From Hufsiella arboris (GTDB taxonomy: Bacteria > Bacteroidota > Bacteroidia > Sphingobacteriales > Sphingobacteriaceae): DNA of 64,000 nucleotides. Of this stretch, positions 53,300 to 62,306 are shown in pieces. The notes beneath the pieces are model-generated. The model was given only the letters and a program-made list of their open reading frames with translations, was not told where the DNA came from and did not search any database. Every line of letters begins with the position of its first letter. The stretch's first letter is position 1. The position numbers were made by a program, and so were the translations under genes. The stretch covers positions 1 to 64,000 of the forward strand of contig NZ_WVHT01000008.1 in NCBI RefSeq assembly GCF_009834875.1, written 5' to 3'.

Positions 53300-54236
53300 G
53301 TGATGTCTCAAAAAAATTGGGGATCAATTGCCTGGCTCTTTCGCGAACCGGCAAAACATGTTGATCTGCGATCCATTTATAGGGCCATCTTAAACGAGTT
53401 CCCACTTGATAACAACCGCCAACCGCAGCTAAGAATTTATCTAACGCTGGATTTGAAAAACCGTTCCTTTGCAATGGCGCAATACATTCCTCAAAAAAGG
53501 CTAAGATGTTTTTTTCGATTTCAAGCGCTTCTTTTATGTTGGTTTGCATCAGTTGCCACCACTTTTGCGCAGCTTTAGGATTGATGCATGCTACATTTGA
53601 ATAAGCGCCTGACGCAATGCCGCATTCAACACCAGTGGCCAATAAATGTCCGGGAACAAAAATGGACAAATGCGATGCATATTGTTCCATCTCTTTTGCC
53701 CAGGTCTGGTCATGGCTTAATAACTTTACGCCAATCACTTGTGGTATATTTTCAAATAATGAGTAATCCTTGGGTTGCAACACAAACTTGGCGTGTGGCG
53801 GGTTATAAAGAACCAATGGAATATCGCCTGCTGCGTCGGCTAATCGTTGCATATAATCCAGCAGTTCTGATTCGGTAGCAATTATCCAATCAGGTAAAAT
53901 CAATTGGATAGCGTCGGGTTTCAGCGCTGCGGCAATTTTCAATCTTTCTAATGAAATAATAGGAGAGGGATGACTGGCGCCAATCTGAAATCGCATTCCA
54001 GTGTCGAGGCATTTTTCCGAAAGTATTCTATTAATCCGCGCATACTCATCTTCGGTTTGATTGTGAAATTCTCCGGCTGTTCCATTTGAGTATATGCCAT
54101 CGACCCCGGATTCAATGAGCATGTCAATTTCACCGGCAAGTTTCTGATAGTTGATCGAGTCATCGGCATTAATTGGTAGTAACAGGGTGGCCCAATTACC
54201 TTTTAAGTTCTTGGCGTTTAATTTTTCCTTCGTCAT
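53289..54236 (-). CDS. Dihydrodipicolinate synthase-family aldolase
   Basis: The 315-aa protein is a DHDPS/NAL TIM barrel: SNGTAGEFHNQTEDEY, QIGASHPSP, VLYNPPHAKFVL (Tyr) and the Schiff-base Lys in VIGVKLLSH (near residue 166). It lacks the YYHMPALTG signature of the lyase at 40641-41576, so it may act on another 2-oxo acid. First gene of the operon with nanM and the MFS gene; an operator-like palindrome lies 57-69 bp upstream. Confidence 0.8.
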   Translation of the reverse strand: MTKEKLNAKNLKGNWATLLLPINADDSINYQKLAGEIDMLIESGVDGIYSNGTAGEFHNQTEDEYARINRILSEKCLDTGMRFQIGASHPSPIISLERLKIAAALKPDAIQLILPDWIIATESELLDYMQRLADAAGDIPLVLYNPPHAKFVLQPKDYSLFENIPQVIGVKLLSHDQTWAKEMEQYASHLSIFVPGHLLATGVECGIASGAYSNVACINPKAAQKWWQLMQTNIKEALEIEKNILAFFEECIAPLQRNGFSNPALDKFLAAVGGCYQVGTRLRWPYKWIADQHVLPVRERARQLIPNFFETSHEM

Positions 54237-54271
54237 ATATTAAGCCATTGGCGGGCTATAGGTTCACATCA

Positions 54272-54305
54272 CAAATGTAAAAATAAAGTTATTATGTAGT
54301 ACATA
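54272..54305 (-). promoter_or_regulatory. Promoter and operator of the aldolase-nanM-MFS operon
   Basis: -7 TACATTTG (minus strand, 54279-54272) and perfect palindrome TATGTAGTACATA (54293-54305), again 13 bp apart and over the -33 region, exactly as upstream of the sialidase gene. Confidence 0.8.
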
Positions 54306-54367
54306 TTATTAACTTTATTTGGATGCGCAAAAAAATAATATAATGATTAGCAGATCTGAAGGGAGAA

Positions 54368-55066
54368 TTATTTATTAGCTAAACTATCGAAATGGGGTTT
54401 CAGATGCTCGTACATGCCAGCTTTAAAATCTTCTTTGGTGCCGGTTTTGAGAATTTCAACCAGATCCACATGGTTCACCTTTCCAATTTTGTATTCTTCT
54501 TTTTCCATGGTTGTTACATAGCCGAACACCGGAAGGAGCATTACCTGGAAACGTTTTAAGGTATTGTTACCAGTCATCTCATATAGCTTTCCATGGAAAG
54601 CTATTTCGTTTTTCACTCTGAATTTTTTTTCGCCTTCGTGGCCTTCATCGCGAGCGATTTTTTCTAACTGTAAGATGTCTTTATCGGTTTTTCTCAAAAA
54701 TAATAAATCGGCTAAACCCATTTCGAGTACCAACCGCAATTCAAATAAGTCTTGTAAGGTGCTGTCATCAATAATCAAGGGATCCAGTACACGTTCAAAT
54801 GTACCGAGGACATCAGGACGGGCAAGTAGCATACCACGTTTTTTCCGGGTTTCTATCATACCCAGCATTCGCAAACGGCTTAACGCTTCACGTACAACAT
54901 TACGGCTAACGCCAAGAGCAGCTACAAGTTCCATTTCTTTTGGAAGCGGATCACCCGGCTTAAAAGATTTTTTCTTGAAATATTCTCTTAACCGAAGTTC
55001 CACAATATCAGCCATTGTGTCGGTTGAAACACGTCCAAGATCTTTACTTAAATTTTCTAAAGCCAT
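54368..55066 (-). CDS. GntR/FadR-family regulator of the sialic acid locus
   Basis: The 232-aa protein has an N-terminal winged helix (about 17-80; GDPLPKEMELVAALGVSRNV, VREALSRLRMLGMIETRKKR) and a C-terminal FCD domain (FELRLVLEMGLADLLFLRKT, AFHGKLYEMTGN), the architecture of NanR. It is the only regulator in the locus and is the obvious binder of the palindromes at 47281, 48561, 49925, 54293 and 55102. Ligand: sialic acid or ManNAc (inferred). Confidence 0.85.
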   Translation of the reverse strand: MALENLSKDLGRVSTDTMADIVELRLREYFKKKSFKPGDPLPKEMELVAALGVSRNVVREALSRLRMLGMIETRKKRGMLLARPDVLGTFERVLDPLIIDDSTLQDLFELRLVLEMGLADLLFLRKTDKDILQLEKIARDEGHEGEKKFRVKNEIAFHGKLYEMTGNNTLKRFQVMLLPVFGYVTTMEKEEYKIGKVNHVDLVEILKTGTKEDFKAGMYEHLKPHFDSLANK

Positions 55067-55101
55067 TGTAATACGCTATGATCACAATTATACGCAATTA
55101 T

Positions 55102-55114
55102 TATGTAGAACAAA
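55102..55114. promoter_or_regulatory. Degenerate operator upstream of the GntR gene
   Basis: TATGTAGAACAAA matches the palindrome at 11 of 13 positions, about 36 bp upstream of the regulator start, as for autoregulation. Weaker than the other copies. Confidence 0.5.
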
Positions 55115-55175
55115 AGAATTACATTAAGCCAGGCCGCTTGTTTTTGTTGTTGACTTAGTTGGCAGCGTTAAAATA

Positions 55176-55209
55176 AAAAAGTCGTAACTCAAAAGGTTAA
55201 CGACTTTTT
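55176..55209. terminator. Terminator downstream of ychF
   Basis: AAAAAGTCGT (55176-55185) pairs with ACGACTTTTT (55200-55209), with inner AAC/GTT pairs and flanking A and T runs; it lies 56-89 bp after the minus-strand ychF stop. Confidence 0.65.
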
Positions 55210-55264
55210 ACCTGGAATAAGCATTAACCGGGTTGATTAAGCTTATATTACTGTAATTTAAAAT

Positions 55265-56365
55265 TTACACATTAAACCGGAAATGCATTACATCACCATC
55301 TTCAACCACATACGTTTTGCCTTCCACGCTAAGTTTACCGGCATCCTTACACGCATTCTCCGATCCGTATTTAACGAAGTCGTCATATTTAATTACTTCG
55401 GCGCGGATAAATCCTTTTTCAAAGTCTGTGTGGATAACGCCGGCGGCCTGAGGCGCCGTAAAGCCTTTTGTAATCGTCCATGCGCGAACTTCCTGAACGC
55501 CGGCTGTGAAGTATGTGTAAAGATCAAGGAGTTTGTATGCCGCACGGATCAGTTTGTTAACACCTGATTCGTCAAGCCCCATATCACCTAAAAACATCTG
55601 ACGTTCATCGTAACTTTCCAGCTCGGCAATTTCCGATTCAATCTTCGCCGAAATAATCAATACTTCAGCGTTTTCATCTTTTACTGCTTCCTTTACTTTT
55701 TCAACATACTGGTTGCCGGTATTTACAGACGCCTCATCCACGTTGCATACATATAAAACAGGCTTGGATGTAAGAAGGCTCAAATCTTCAATAAATTCAA
55801 AATCTTCTTTGCTTATCGGGGCTGTACGTACGGATTTGCCCGATTCAAGATGTTGCTTTACGGCGCTTAAAATATCGTAGGTTTTTTTCGCGTTTTTATC
55901 GCCGCCGGTTTTGGCCATTTTTTCAACCTTCTGAATGCGTTTATCTACCGTGTCAAGATCTTTTAACTGTAGTTCTGTATCGATAATTTCCTTGTCACGA
56001 ATCGGATCAACAGAGCCGTCCACATGAATTACATTACCATCGTCAAAACAACGTAACACATGGATAATTGCATTTGTAGCCCGGATATTCCCAAGGAACT
56101 GGTTTCCCAAACCTTCGCCTTTGCTTGCTCCCTTAACCAATCCAGCTATATCGACGATCTCAATGGTATTTGGAACAATTTTTTGAGGATTTACCAGTTC
56201 TGCAAGTTTATTTAAACGTTCGTCAGGTACGGTGATAACGCCAACGTTTGGCTCAATTGTGCAAAAAGGAAAATTTGCAGCCTGAGCCTTTGCATTTGAT
56301 AAACAATTAAAGAGTGTTGATTTTCCTACGTTGGGTAAACCCACTATGCCACATTGTAAGCCCAT
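55265..56365 (-). CDS. ychF: Redox-regulated ATPase/GTPase YchF
   Basis: The 366-aa protein is a full-length YchF/OLA1: P-loop GLPNVGKST (9-17), FPFCTIEPNVGVI, switch DIAGLVKGASKGEGLGNQFL, NVDEASV (replaces NKxD, explaining ATP preference) and a TGS domain at the C-terminus (AWTITKGFTAPQAAGVIHTD, VEDGDVMHFRFNV). A ribosome-associated stress ATPase. Housekeeping; no operon partner. Confidence 0.97.
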   Translation of the reverse strand: MGLQCGIVGLPNVGKSTLFNCLSNAKAQAANFPFCTIEPNVGVITVPDERLNKLAELVNPQKIVPNTIEIVDIAGLVKGASKGEGLGNQFLGNIRATNAIIHVLRCFDDGNVIHVDGSVDPIRDKEIIDTELQLKDLDTVDKRIQKVEKMAKTGGDKNAKKTYDILSAVKQHLESGKSVRTAPISKEDFEFIEDLSLLTSKPVLYVCNVDEASVNTGNQYVEKVKEAVKDENAEVLIISAKIESEIAELESYDERQMFLGDMGLDESGVNKLIRAAYKLLDLYTYFTAGVQEVRAWTITKGFTAPQAAGVIHTDFEKGFIRAEVIKYDDFVKYGSENACKDAGKLSVEGKTYVVEDGDVMHFRFNV

Positions 56366-56510
56366 TTATATTTATTTACGATTTACGTTACTTTAGCTGA
56401 TAAACTAAAGCCGGCAAAGATAGTAAAATTAACAACTGCCATTAGCTAGTACAGGCATTGTTTTGTATCTTGATCGCTAATAAATCTAATCCTAAACCCT
56501 ATAATTAACT

Positions 56511-56990
56511 ATGGAGTCAAATCATTTACAAGATGATGATAATCAGGAATTTCCGGATATGAAATTCAATGACACTATTCAGTACTATGTTTACGAAGCT
56601 GCGAAGTGGGCAAAAATTTTGTCGATTGTCGGTTTTTGCATCATTGGCCTTATTGTCGTGTTCGCCTTATTTATAGGGAGTGTGCTTACTTTTCTGGGCA
56701 AATTTGGGGGCGGCATGATGCCAGCCAACGTTAGTGCCGGATCACTTACCGTGGCATACTTGTTTATGGCGGCAATTTATTTTTTCCCTACGTTGTATTT
56801 ATACCAGTTCGCTTCAAATGCAAGAGACGGTGTTGGGTATAATAGCGAGGCGCAACTTACCGAAGCTTTTTCAAAACTGAAATCATTCTTCAAGTTTTGG
56901 GGTGTGTTTACGCTGATTATAATCGGTTTCTACGCAATTTTATTTCTATTTATAATGATCGGAGGCGTTGGGGCTGCCCTAGGCCAATAA
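56511..56990 (+). CDS. Small membrane protein (DUF5362-like)
   Basis: The 159-aa protein begins with about 35 polar residues and then has three to four membrane helices (about 37-60, 78-101, 130-155; WAKILSIVGFCIIGLIVVFA). Typical of small Bacteroidota membrane proteins near ychF. No function recognised. A terminator follows directly. Confidence 0.75.
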   Translation: MESNHLQDDDNQEFPDMKFNDTIQYYVYEAAKWAKILSIVGFCIIGLIVVFALFIGSVLTFLGKFGGGMMPANVSAGSLTVAYLFMAAIYFFPTLYLYQFASNARDGVGYNSEAQLTEAFSKLKSFFKFWGVFTLIIIGFYAILFLFIMIGGVGAALGQ

Positions 56991-56991
56991 A

Positions 56992-57018
56992 AAAAGCCAT
57001 CTTTTTAGGATGGCTTTT
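56992..57018. terminator. Bidirectional terminator
   Basis: AAAAGCCATC (56992-57001) pairs with GATGGCTTTT (57009-57018) around a 7-nt loop, with A/T runs on both sides. It serves the convergent DUF5362-like and DUF3276 genes. Confidence 0.75.
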
Positions 57019-57038
57019 CGTCTTATAAATTGAATTAA

Positions 57039-57374
57039 TTAAATATCAAATGAGAAATCGTCTTCTACTGAAGCTTTTGCAGAATCAGTTGGATTTTCTG
57101 AATACTCATAACGTTTCTCAACAACTTCCTGGTGGTCTTTAATATATTCAACCGTCTCCTTCAAGCCTTCAGCGAATTTTTCGAAATCTTCTTTGTAAAG
57201 AAAGATTTTGTGTTTCACAAATACCCCATCTTCCAAGCGTTTTTTACTTTCAGTGATGGTCACGTAGTAATCATTTGAGCGTGTTGCTTTTACATCAAAA
57301 AAATACGTGCGTTTTCCTGCTCTCACTTTTTTTGAAAAAACTTCTTCTCTCTCTTTGTTGTCAAAATCTCCCAT
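57039..57374 (-). CDS. DUF3276 (PUR-alpha-like) nucleic-acid-binding protein
   Basis: The 111-aa protein is a PUR-type domain: EVFSKKVRAGKRTYFFDVKA, DYYVTITESKKR and KHKIFLYKEDFEKFAEGLKE, the hallmark of this Bacteroidota-specific family that binds single-stranded DNA or RNA. The C-terminus is acidic. Confidence 0.9.
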   Translation of the reverse strand: MGDFDNKEREEVFSKKVRAGKRTYFFDVKATRSNDYYVTITESKKRLEDGVFVKHKIFLYKEDFEKFAEGLKETVEYIKDHQEVVEKRYEYSENPTDSAKASVEDDFSFDI

Positions 57375-57465
57375 TGTTGGTAAAGTTATAGTTTTGGTTG
57401 CGGTAAATATAAACTATTAATTATTAAACTTCAAAATGCTGATAATCGCTTTATACTGAGTTTTT

Positions 57466-59253
57466 TCAATTTTGTTCCTCTTCTTCAAGCAATTGTTTTT
57501 CATAGAGCTCGAAATAGGCTCCTTGCCCTTCAATCAGCTGATCATGGGTTCCCTGTTCGATGATCTTTCCCTGATCTAAAACCAATATTTTATCAGCGTT
57601 CTTGATGGTAGATACACGATGCGCAATAAGGATACTGGTTTTACCCTTCATGTTTTTTCCCAGGTTACTCAGAATTTCTTCTTCGGTTTTAGTATCAACG
57701 GCCGACAGGCAATCGTCGAATATCAGGATCGCTGGCTTTTTTGCAAGGGCGCGAGCAATGGAAACCCGCTGCTTTTGTCCGCCAGACAGGGTTATGCCTC
57801 TTTCGCCAATCATTGTTTCAAAGCCTTGTTCCAGTTCAACGATATTCTGGTAAACCGCTGCATCTTTGGCTGCCTGTTGTATCTCATGGCTTCCAATAGC
57901 CGAGTTGCCGAAAGCGATATTATTAGCTATCGTCTCCGAAAAAAGAAAGACTTCCTGTGGTACAAAACCTACCTGCTGCCGGTAGCTGGCTAAATTTAGT
58001 TTTTGAATCGGATTGCCATCGATGAGCAGCTCGCCGGAAGTTACATCATACATTCTCATAATAAGATTGGCAATAGTTGACTTCCCCGAACCTGTTTTGC
58101 CGATAATTGCCACGAACTCACCTGGCTTAACGGTAAAGGAAACGTTGTCCAGTGCTTTAATCCCGGTATCAGGGTAAATAAAAGATACGCCGCTAAATTT
58201 TATTTCGCCCGTAATTATCGTCTGTTCCTGGGTATTCGAAACGATCTCGGGCTCTGTGTGTAAAAATTCGTTGATTCTTTTTTGTGAAGCAGCGGCACGT
58301 TGTATTAATGAAGTCACCCAACCCAGGGATATTACCGGGAAGGTAAGCTGGTTTACATAGATTATAAACTCAGCAATGTTTCCGGAAGTGATCGTGCCAT
58401 TCATCACCTCGCGGCCTCCGATATAAATGGTAATTATGGTGCTTATTCCAACTAATAATACCATCAAAGGAAAAAATAGCGCCTGTACACGAACAAGTGC
58501 CATCGAGTTGGTTTTATAACGTTCACTTTCTGCGGCAAAATTCGCACGAATAGTATCTTCCCTAACAAATGACTTAACGATCCGGATTCCCGAGAAAGTT
58601 TCCTGTACAAGGCTGGATAGTGCCGAAAGCTGCTGTTGGATCATTTCGCTGCGCCGGTTGATGATGCTGTTAACGAAATAGATAGCTAAAACGAGTAAAG
58701 GAAGTGGCAGCAGGCAATAAACAGCAAGTTTTATGTTTACCGTGATCATAGCGAAAATGATCATGACAGACAGTACTACAGTATTAATCGTATACATAAT
58801 CCCGGGGCCGAGGTACATCCGCACCCGACTCACATCTTCGGTAACCCGGTTCATTAGATCGCCCGTGTTGTTCCGCCTGAAAAACGCCATTGAAAGCTGT
58901 TGGTAATGGCTGTAAATCTCATTTTTAAGGTCATACTCGATATGGCGTGACATCAAGATAATTGTTTGCCGCATAAAAAATAGAAACAATCCACGAAGGA
59001 GAGACAGAAGCAACACGGTAAGTCCAAATAACATCAGGCTGTAGCCGAATATCCGGTAAACGAGTTCCTGCCGGTCAAACCCATTAAAGAGCATGTAAAT
59101 ACTGATGTTTTCTTTTACAAGATCGAACGCGACACGAATTACCTGAGCGGGCAAAACGGCAAATATATTCGAAATGATAACGAAGAAAATCCCGGGTATA
59201 AGGCGCCACTTATATTTAATTAAAAACTTATTCAGGTAGGCGAGATCTTTCAT
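57466..59253 (-). CDS. ABC exporter (MsbA-type, fused membrane and ATPase domains)
   Basis: Start set at ATG 59253 (MKDLAYLNKFLIKYK, 595 aa); an in-frame extension to 59355 would overlap the divergent promoter region. The N-terminal half has six membrane helices, then Walker A (IIGKTGSGKSTIA), signature LSGGQKQRVSIARAL, Walker B ILIFDDCLS and H-loop IAHRVST. Homodimeric heterologous lipid or drug exporter. Divergent from the dehydrogenase gene. Confidence 0.94.
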   Translation of the reverse strand: MKDLAYLNKFLIKYKWRLIPGIFFVIISNIFAVLPAQVIRVAFDLVKENISIYMLFNGFDRQELVYRIFGYSLMLFGLTVLLLSLLRGLFLFFMRQTIILMSRHIEYDLKNEIYSHYQQLSMAFFRRNNTGDLMNRVTEDVSRVRMYLGPGIMYTINTVVLSVMIIFAMITVNIKLAVYCLLPLPLLVLAIYFVNSIINRRSEMIQQQLSALSSLVQETFSGIRIVKSFVREDTIRANFAAESERYKTNSMALVRVQALFFPLMVLLVGISTIITIYIGGREVMNGTITSGNIAEFIIYVNQLTFPVISLGWVTSLIQRAAASQKRINEFLHTEPEIVSNTQEQTIITGEIKFSGVSFIYPDTGIKALDNVSFTVKPGEFVAIIGKTGSGKSTIANLIMRMYDVTSGELLIDGNPIQKLNLASYRQQVGFVPQEVFLFSETIANNIAFGNSAIGSHEIQQAAKDAAVYQNIVELEQGFETMIGERGITLSGGQKQRVSIARALAKKPAILIFDDCLSAVDTKTEEEILSNLGKNMKGKTSILIAHRVSTIKNADKILVLDQGKIIEQGTHDQLIEGQGAYFELYEKQLLEEEEQN

Positions 59254-59305
59254 TTCAGAGTGCGCAAAATTAGCTATTATCGCACAGCTTTCGCTTTTGA
59301 CACTA

Positions 59306-59332
59306 TTGAAATTGTAAAATTTAGTATTTTTG
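59306..59332 (+). promoter_or_regulatory. Promoter of the dehydrogenase gene
   Basis: TTG (59306-59308) and TATTTTTG (59325-59332) fit the Bacteroidota promoter with a 16-bp spacer, slightly short; the gene starts 31 bp later. Confidence 0.5.
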
Positions 59333-59363
59333 CAGCGGCGAGCCGTTCCCATCATAAAAAAAT

Positions 59364-60452
59364 ATGACGATAAACAACCAGGAAGATCATGAGATTTTTA
59401 AGCAGCTAAGCCAATGGGGGCACCAAAAAGTTGTTTTTTGTCATGATGAAGACACCAACCTTAAGGCAATCATTGCGATTCATGACACCACGCTCGGGCC
59501 TGCTTTAGGAGGTACCAGGATGTGGCCATATAAAACGGAAGCCGAGGCGCTTAACGATGTTTTACGCCTTTCGAAAACCATGACATATAAAGCTGCCGTA
59601 GCCGGAGTTAATCTTGGCGGAGGGAAAGCTATCATCATCGGCGATAGTCGTATTCACAAAACTGAGGCGCTTATGCGCCGTTATGCGCGCTTTATTCAGA
59701 ATTTAAACGGTTCGTTTATTACTGCGGAAGAATTGGGAACAAATCCGCGCGATATGGAATATATCCGCATGGAAACCCAGTATGTCACCGGACTTCCCGA
59801 GTCAATGGGCGGCAGCGGCGACCCATCGCCGGTAACAGCAAGAGGTGTTTTAATGGGTATTAAAGCCTGTTTGAAGCAGACCTTCGGTAGTGATTCACTG
59901 ACAGGTCGTTCTGTTGCGGTACAAGGAATCGGCAGCGTTGGCGAAACCCTGGTAAGATTATTGCGGGAAGAAAATGCAAAAGTTTATATCACCGATATCA
60001 ACGAAGAACAGTTGCAGAAAGTAGCAAAGAAGTATGGAGCTGAGGTTATCACTAATCATTCGCTATTCGAATTTGAATTTGATGTTTATGCCCCTTGTGC
60101 GTTGGGAGCGACATTAAATTCGGAAACCATTGGAAAGCTGAAATGCAGTATAGTGGCAGGTTCGGCAAATAACCAGCTGGCGGATGAAACACTGCATGGT
60201 AAAATGTTGCTTGACCATGATATTGTTTATGCCCCTGATTACCTCATCAACGCTGGAGGGTTATTTAGTGCATATTCTGAAATTGCAGGTTACAGTAGAA
60301 AACGTACCATGCAATTAACCGAAAATATATATAACGCAACACTTGAAGTTTTAAAAAAATCGAAAGCAGAAAATATTACCGCAACTCAGGCTGCCAATGA
60401 ACTGGCAGAGAAGCGTATTGCGGATATTAGAAAAATAAAAGGCTCTTATTAA
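59364..60452 (+). CDS. Glu/Leu/Phe/Val dehydrogenase (leucine dehydrogenase-like)
   Basis: The 362-aa protein has the catalytic Lys region AAVAGVNLGGGKAIIIGD, GPALGGTRMWPY and a Rossmann NAD site (VAVQGIGSVGETLVRLL), then YAPDYLINAGGLFSAYSE. Length and order fit branched-chain leucine dehydrogenases (oxidative deamination of Leu/Val/Ile). It starts the 59.4-63.9 kb gene row. Confidence 0.93.
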   Translation: MTINNQEDHEIFKQLSQWGHQKVVFCHDEDTNLKAIIAIHDTTLGPALGGTRMWPYKTEAEALNDVLRLSKTMTYKAAVAGVNLGGGKAIIIGDSRIHKTEALMRRYARFIQNLNGSFITAEELGTNPRDMEYIRMETQYVTGLPESMGGSGDPSPVTARGVLMGIKACLKQTFGSDSLTGRSVAVQGIGSVGETLVRLLREENAKVYITDINEEQLQKVAKKYGAEVITNHSLFEFEFDVYAPCALGATLNSETIGKLKCSIVAGSANNQLADETLHGKMLLDHDIVYAPDYLINAGGLFSAYSEIAGYSRKRTMQLTENIYNATLEVLKKSKAENITATQAANELAEKRIADIRKIKGSY

Positions 60453-60488
60453 TAAATCTGGTTTAACAACCAACATCGTTCTTATAAT

Positions 60489-61436
60489 ATGTTGAATAGA
60501 AGGCACCTGCGGGTAAAAGTTTTGCAAACGCTATATGCGTATCACCAGTCGGAAAACAAATCAATTAAAGCATTTGAAAAAGGCCTGTTGCAAAATGTTG
60601 ATGAAGTGTATGAGATGTATATCTGGATGCTTTCTTTGTTTATAGAAGTTGCAGATTATTCAATACGTGACGCCGAAGAGCGCGCTAATAAATACCGTCC
60701 CTCAGAAGAGGATCTTAATGCCAGCATTAAATTAAACACCAATAAATTTATTGTTGCATTGCGTGATAATCCGGATTACCAGTCTGCGATGAAAAAGTAC
60801 AAGGTTTCATGGCAGTTCGATCCTGAAATAAGCCGTACTATTTTTAATTCGTTAAAAGCTTCTCCTGAATATGATGCTTACATCCACCAGGAAGATCACT
60901 CAATCAAAGCGGAAAAGGACATCATTAAATTCATATTTAAAAAGCTCATATTGAAGTCGCCGGCCATCGAGCAGGTTTTCGAAGAGCAATTTATTAATTG
61001 GCCTGTTGATAAAGAAGTGTTACAAGCCTTAATCGCTAAGACATTCAAGAATTTTGCCAGTGAAAATCCGCGTGAAAATAAGCTTGCGGAGCTTAGCCCT
61101 AACTGGGCCGAAGACCGGGCATTTATTCTTGACCTGTTTAGCAAAACAATCGTATTCGATGAGCAATACCAGGCACTTATTTCCGCTAAAACGAAAAACT
61201 GGGAAGCGGATCGTATCGCCATGATGGATATTTTGCTGATGAAAATGGCAGTTGTCGAACTGGTTAATTTTTCGTCAATCCCTGTAAAAGTTACTATCAA
61301 CGAGTATATCGAGATTTCCAAGGAATTCAGCACGCCAAAAAGTAATTCCTTTATTAACGGTATACTTGACAAAATTTACCTGGAGCTTAAATCAGAAGGT
61401 AAGATTCGTAAATTTGGCCGCGGGCTCGTAGAATAA
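60489..61436 (+). CDS. nusB: Transcription antitermination factor NusB
   Basis: The 315-aa protein begins MLNRRHLRVKVLQTLYAYHQ, the conserved N-terminus of Bacteroidota NusB, and ends with the RNA-binding core DRIAMMDILLMKMAVVELVN and KEFSTPKSNSFINGILDKI. Longer than the roughly 140-aa proteobacterial NusB because of a middle insert, as usual in this phylum. Stop and next start overlap (TAATG). Confidence 0.95.
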   Translation: MLNRRHLRVKVLQTLYAYHQSENKSIKAFEKGLLQNVDEVYEMYIWMLSLFIEVADYSIRDAEERANKYRPSEEDLNASIKLNTNKFIVALRDNPDYQSAMKKYKVSWQFDPEISRTIFNSLKASPEYDAYIHQEDHSIKAEKDIIKFIFKKLILKSPAIEQVFEEQFINWPVDKEVLQALIAKTFKNFASENPRENKLAELSPNWAEDRAFILDLFSKTIVFDEQYQALISAKTKNWEADRIAMMDILLMKMAVVELVNFSSIPVKVTINEYIEISKEFSTPKSNSFINGILDKIYLELKSEGKIRKFGRGLVE

Positions 61437-61876
61437 TGAAACAAATTCTTTTAATCTTTTCGTTAGCGCTTTTAGCAATTGGTTGTACTAATACTGCGAA
61501 AACCAATAATGCGAATGTTGATAAGAGCCAGTTAAGCGCGTCAGCTGCAAAATTTCAGTTTGATCAAACAACCTATGACTTTGGTATTATTGACCAGGGC
61601 GATACTGTTGTTCATAACTACTCATTTAATAATGCCGGCAAGAGTCCGTTAATTATTACCGATGCCCAGGCCAGCTGCGGATGTACTATCCCAGAATTTC
61701 CTCATGAACCGATTGCTCCCGGCAAAATAGGAGTTATCAAAGTAATTTTTAACAGTGCTAATAAGTTCGGTAAACAAACAAAAGCAATAACCATAACCGC
61801 AAACACCGTTCCCGCAATCACACAGCTTTTGCTGACCGGTGAAGTAAGAGACAATAAACAAATAAATTCTAAATAA
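61436..61876 (+). CDS. DUF1573 lipoprotein
   Basis: The 146-aa protein has a lipobox (ALLAIGCTN, Cys about 17) and a DUF1573/ASH-type domain (FDFGIIDQGDTVVHNYSF-like segment, QASCGCTIPEFPHEPIAPGK). Extracytoplasmic Ig-like protein, often next to nusB and yajC in this group. Translationally coupled at both ends by one-base overlaps. Role unknown. Confidence 0.88.
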   Translation: MKQILLIFSLALLAIGCTNTAKTNNANVDKSQLSASAAKFQFDQTTYDFGIIDQGDTVVHNYSFNNAGKSPLIITDAQASCGCTIPEFPHEPIAPGKIGVIKVIFNSANKFGKQTKAITITANTVPAITQLLLTGEVRDNKQINSK

Positions 61877-62190
61877 TGATTTCAACTATTTTATTACAGG
61901 CACAGGGAAGTGGATTAATGAGTTTCCTACCCATGTTGCTGATCATCGTGGTGTTCTATTTCTTCATGATTCGCCCACAGATGAAAAAGGCAAAAGATCA
62001 AAAGAAATATATAGAAGAGCTAAAAAAAGGCGATCGCGTAGTTACCACTGCTGGTATTCATGGTAAAATTATTGACATGAACGATACAACCTTTTTAATT
62101 GAAGTTGAAGGTGGAACAAAAATCCGTTTTGAACGCTCATCGATTTCTTTAGAAGCATCAAAAGCGCTGAACGCTAACAAGCCGGCATAA
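61876..62190 (+). CDS. yajC: Preprotein translocase subunit YajC
   Basis: The 104-aa protein has one N-terminal membrane helix (about 13-32, LPMLLIIVVFYFFMI) and the conserved MIRPQMKKAKDQKKY and KGDRVVTTAGIHGKI, the YajC fold. It associates with SecDF. Two hairpins follow (62215-62284). Confidence 0.96.
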   Translation: MISTILLQAQGSGLMSFLPMLLIIVVFYFFMIRPQMKKAKDQKKYIEELKKGDRVVTTAGIHGKIIDMNDTTFLIEVEGGTKIRFERSSISLEASKALNANKPA

Positions 62191-62214
62191 CATTGTCACA
62201 GAAGTATCGTATTT

Positions 62215-62284
62215 AATAGCGATGAACTAAAATTCATCGCTATTATTATTTAAAAAAAGACGGATTGATCATCCGTTTTTTATT
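62215..62284 (+). terminator. Two tandem hairpins after yajC
   Basis: AATAGCGATGAA (62215-62226) pairs perfectly with TTCATCGCTATT (62233-62244), and ACGGAT (62260-62265) with ATCCGT (62271-62276) followed by a T-run. The second is a good rho-independent terminator; it would end the dehydrogenase-nusB-yajC transcript. Confidence 0.65.
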
Positions 62285-62306
62285 TTTGGTAAAAGCGAAG
62301 TAGCCT

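Noticed and set aside
54564-55127. 187-aa plus-strand frame over the GntR gene
   Set aside because: Antisense shadow of a gene with clear GntR and FCD domains; Ser/Arg-rich composition typical of such shadows.
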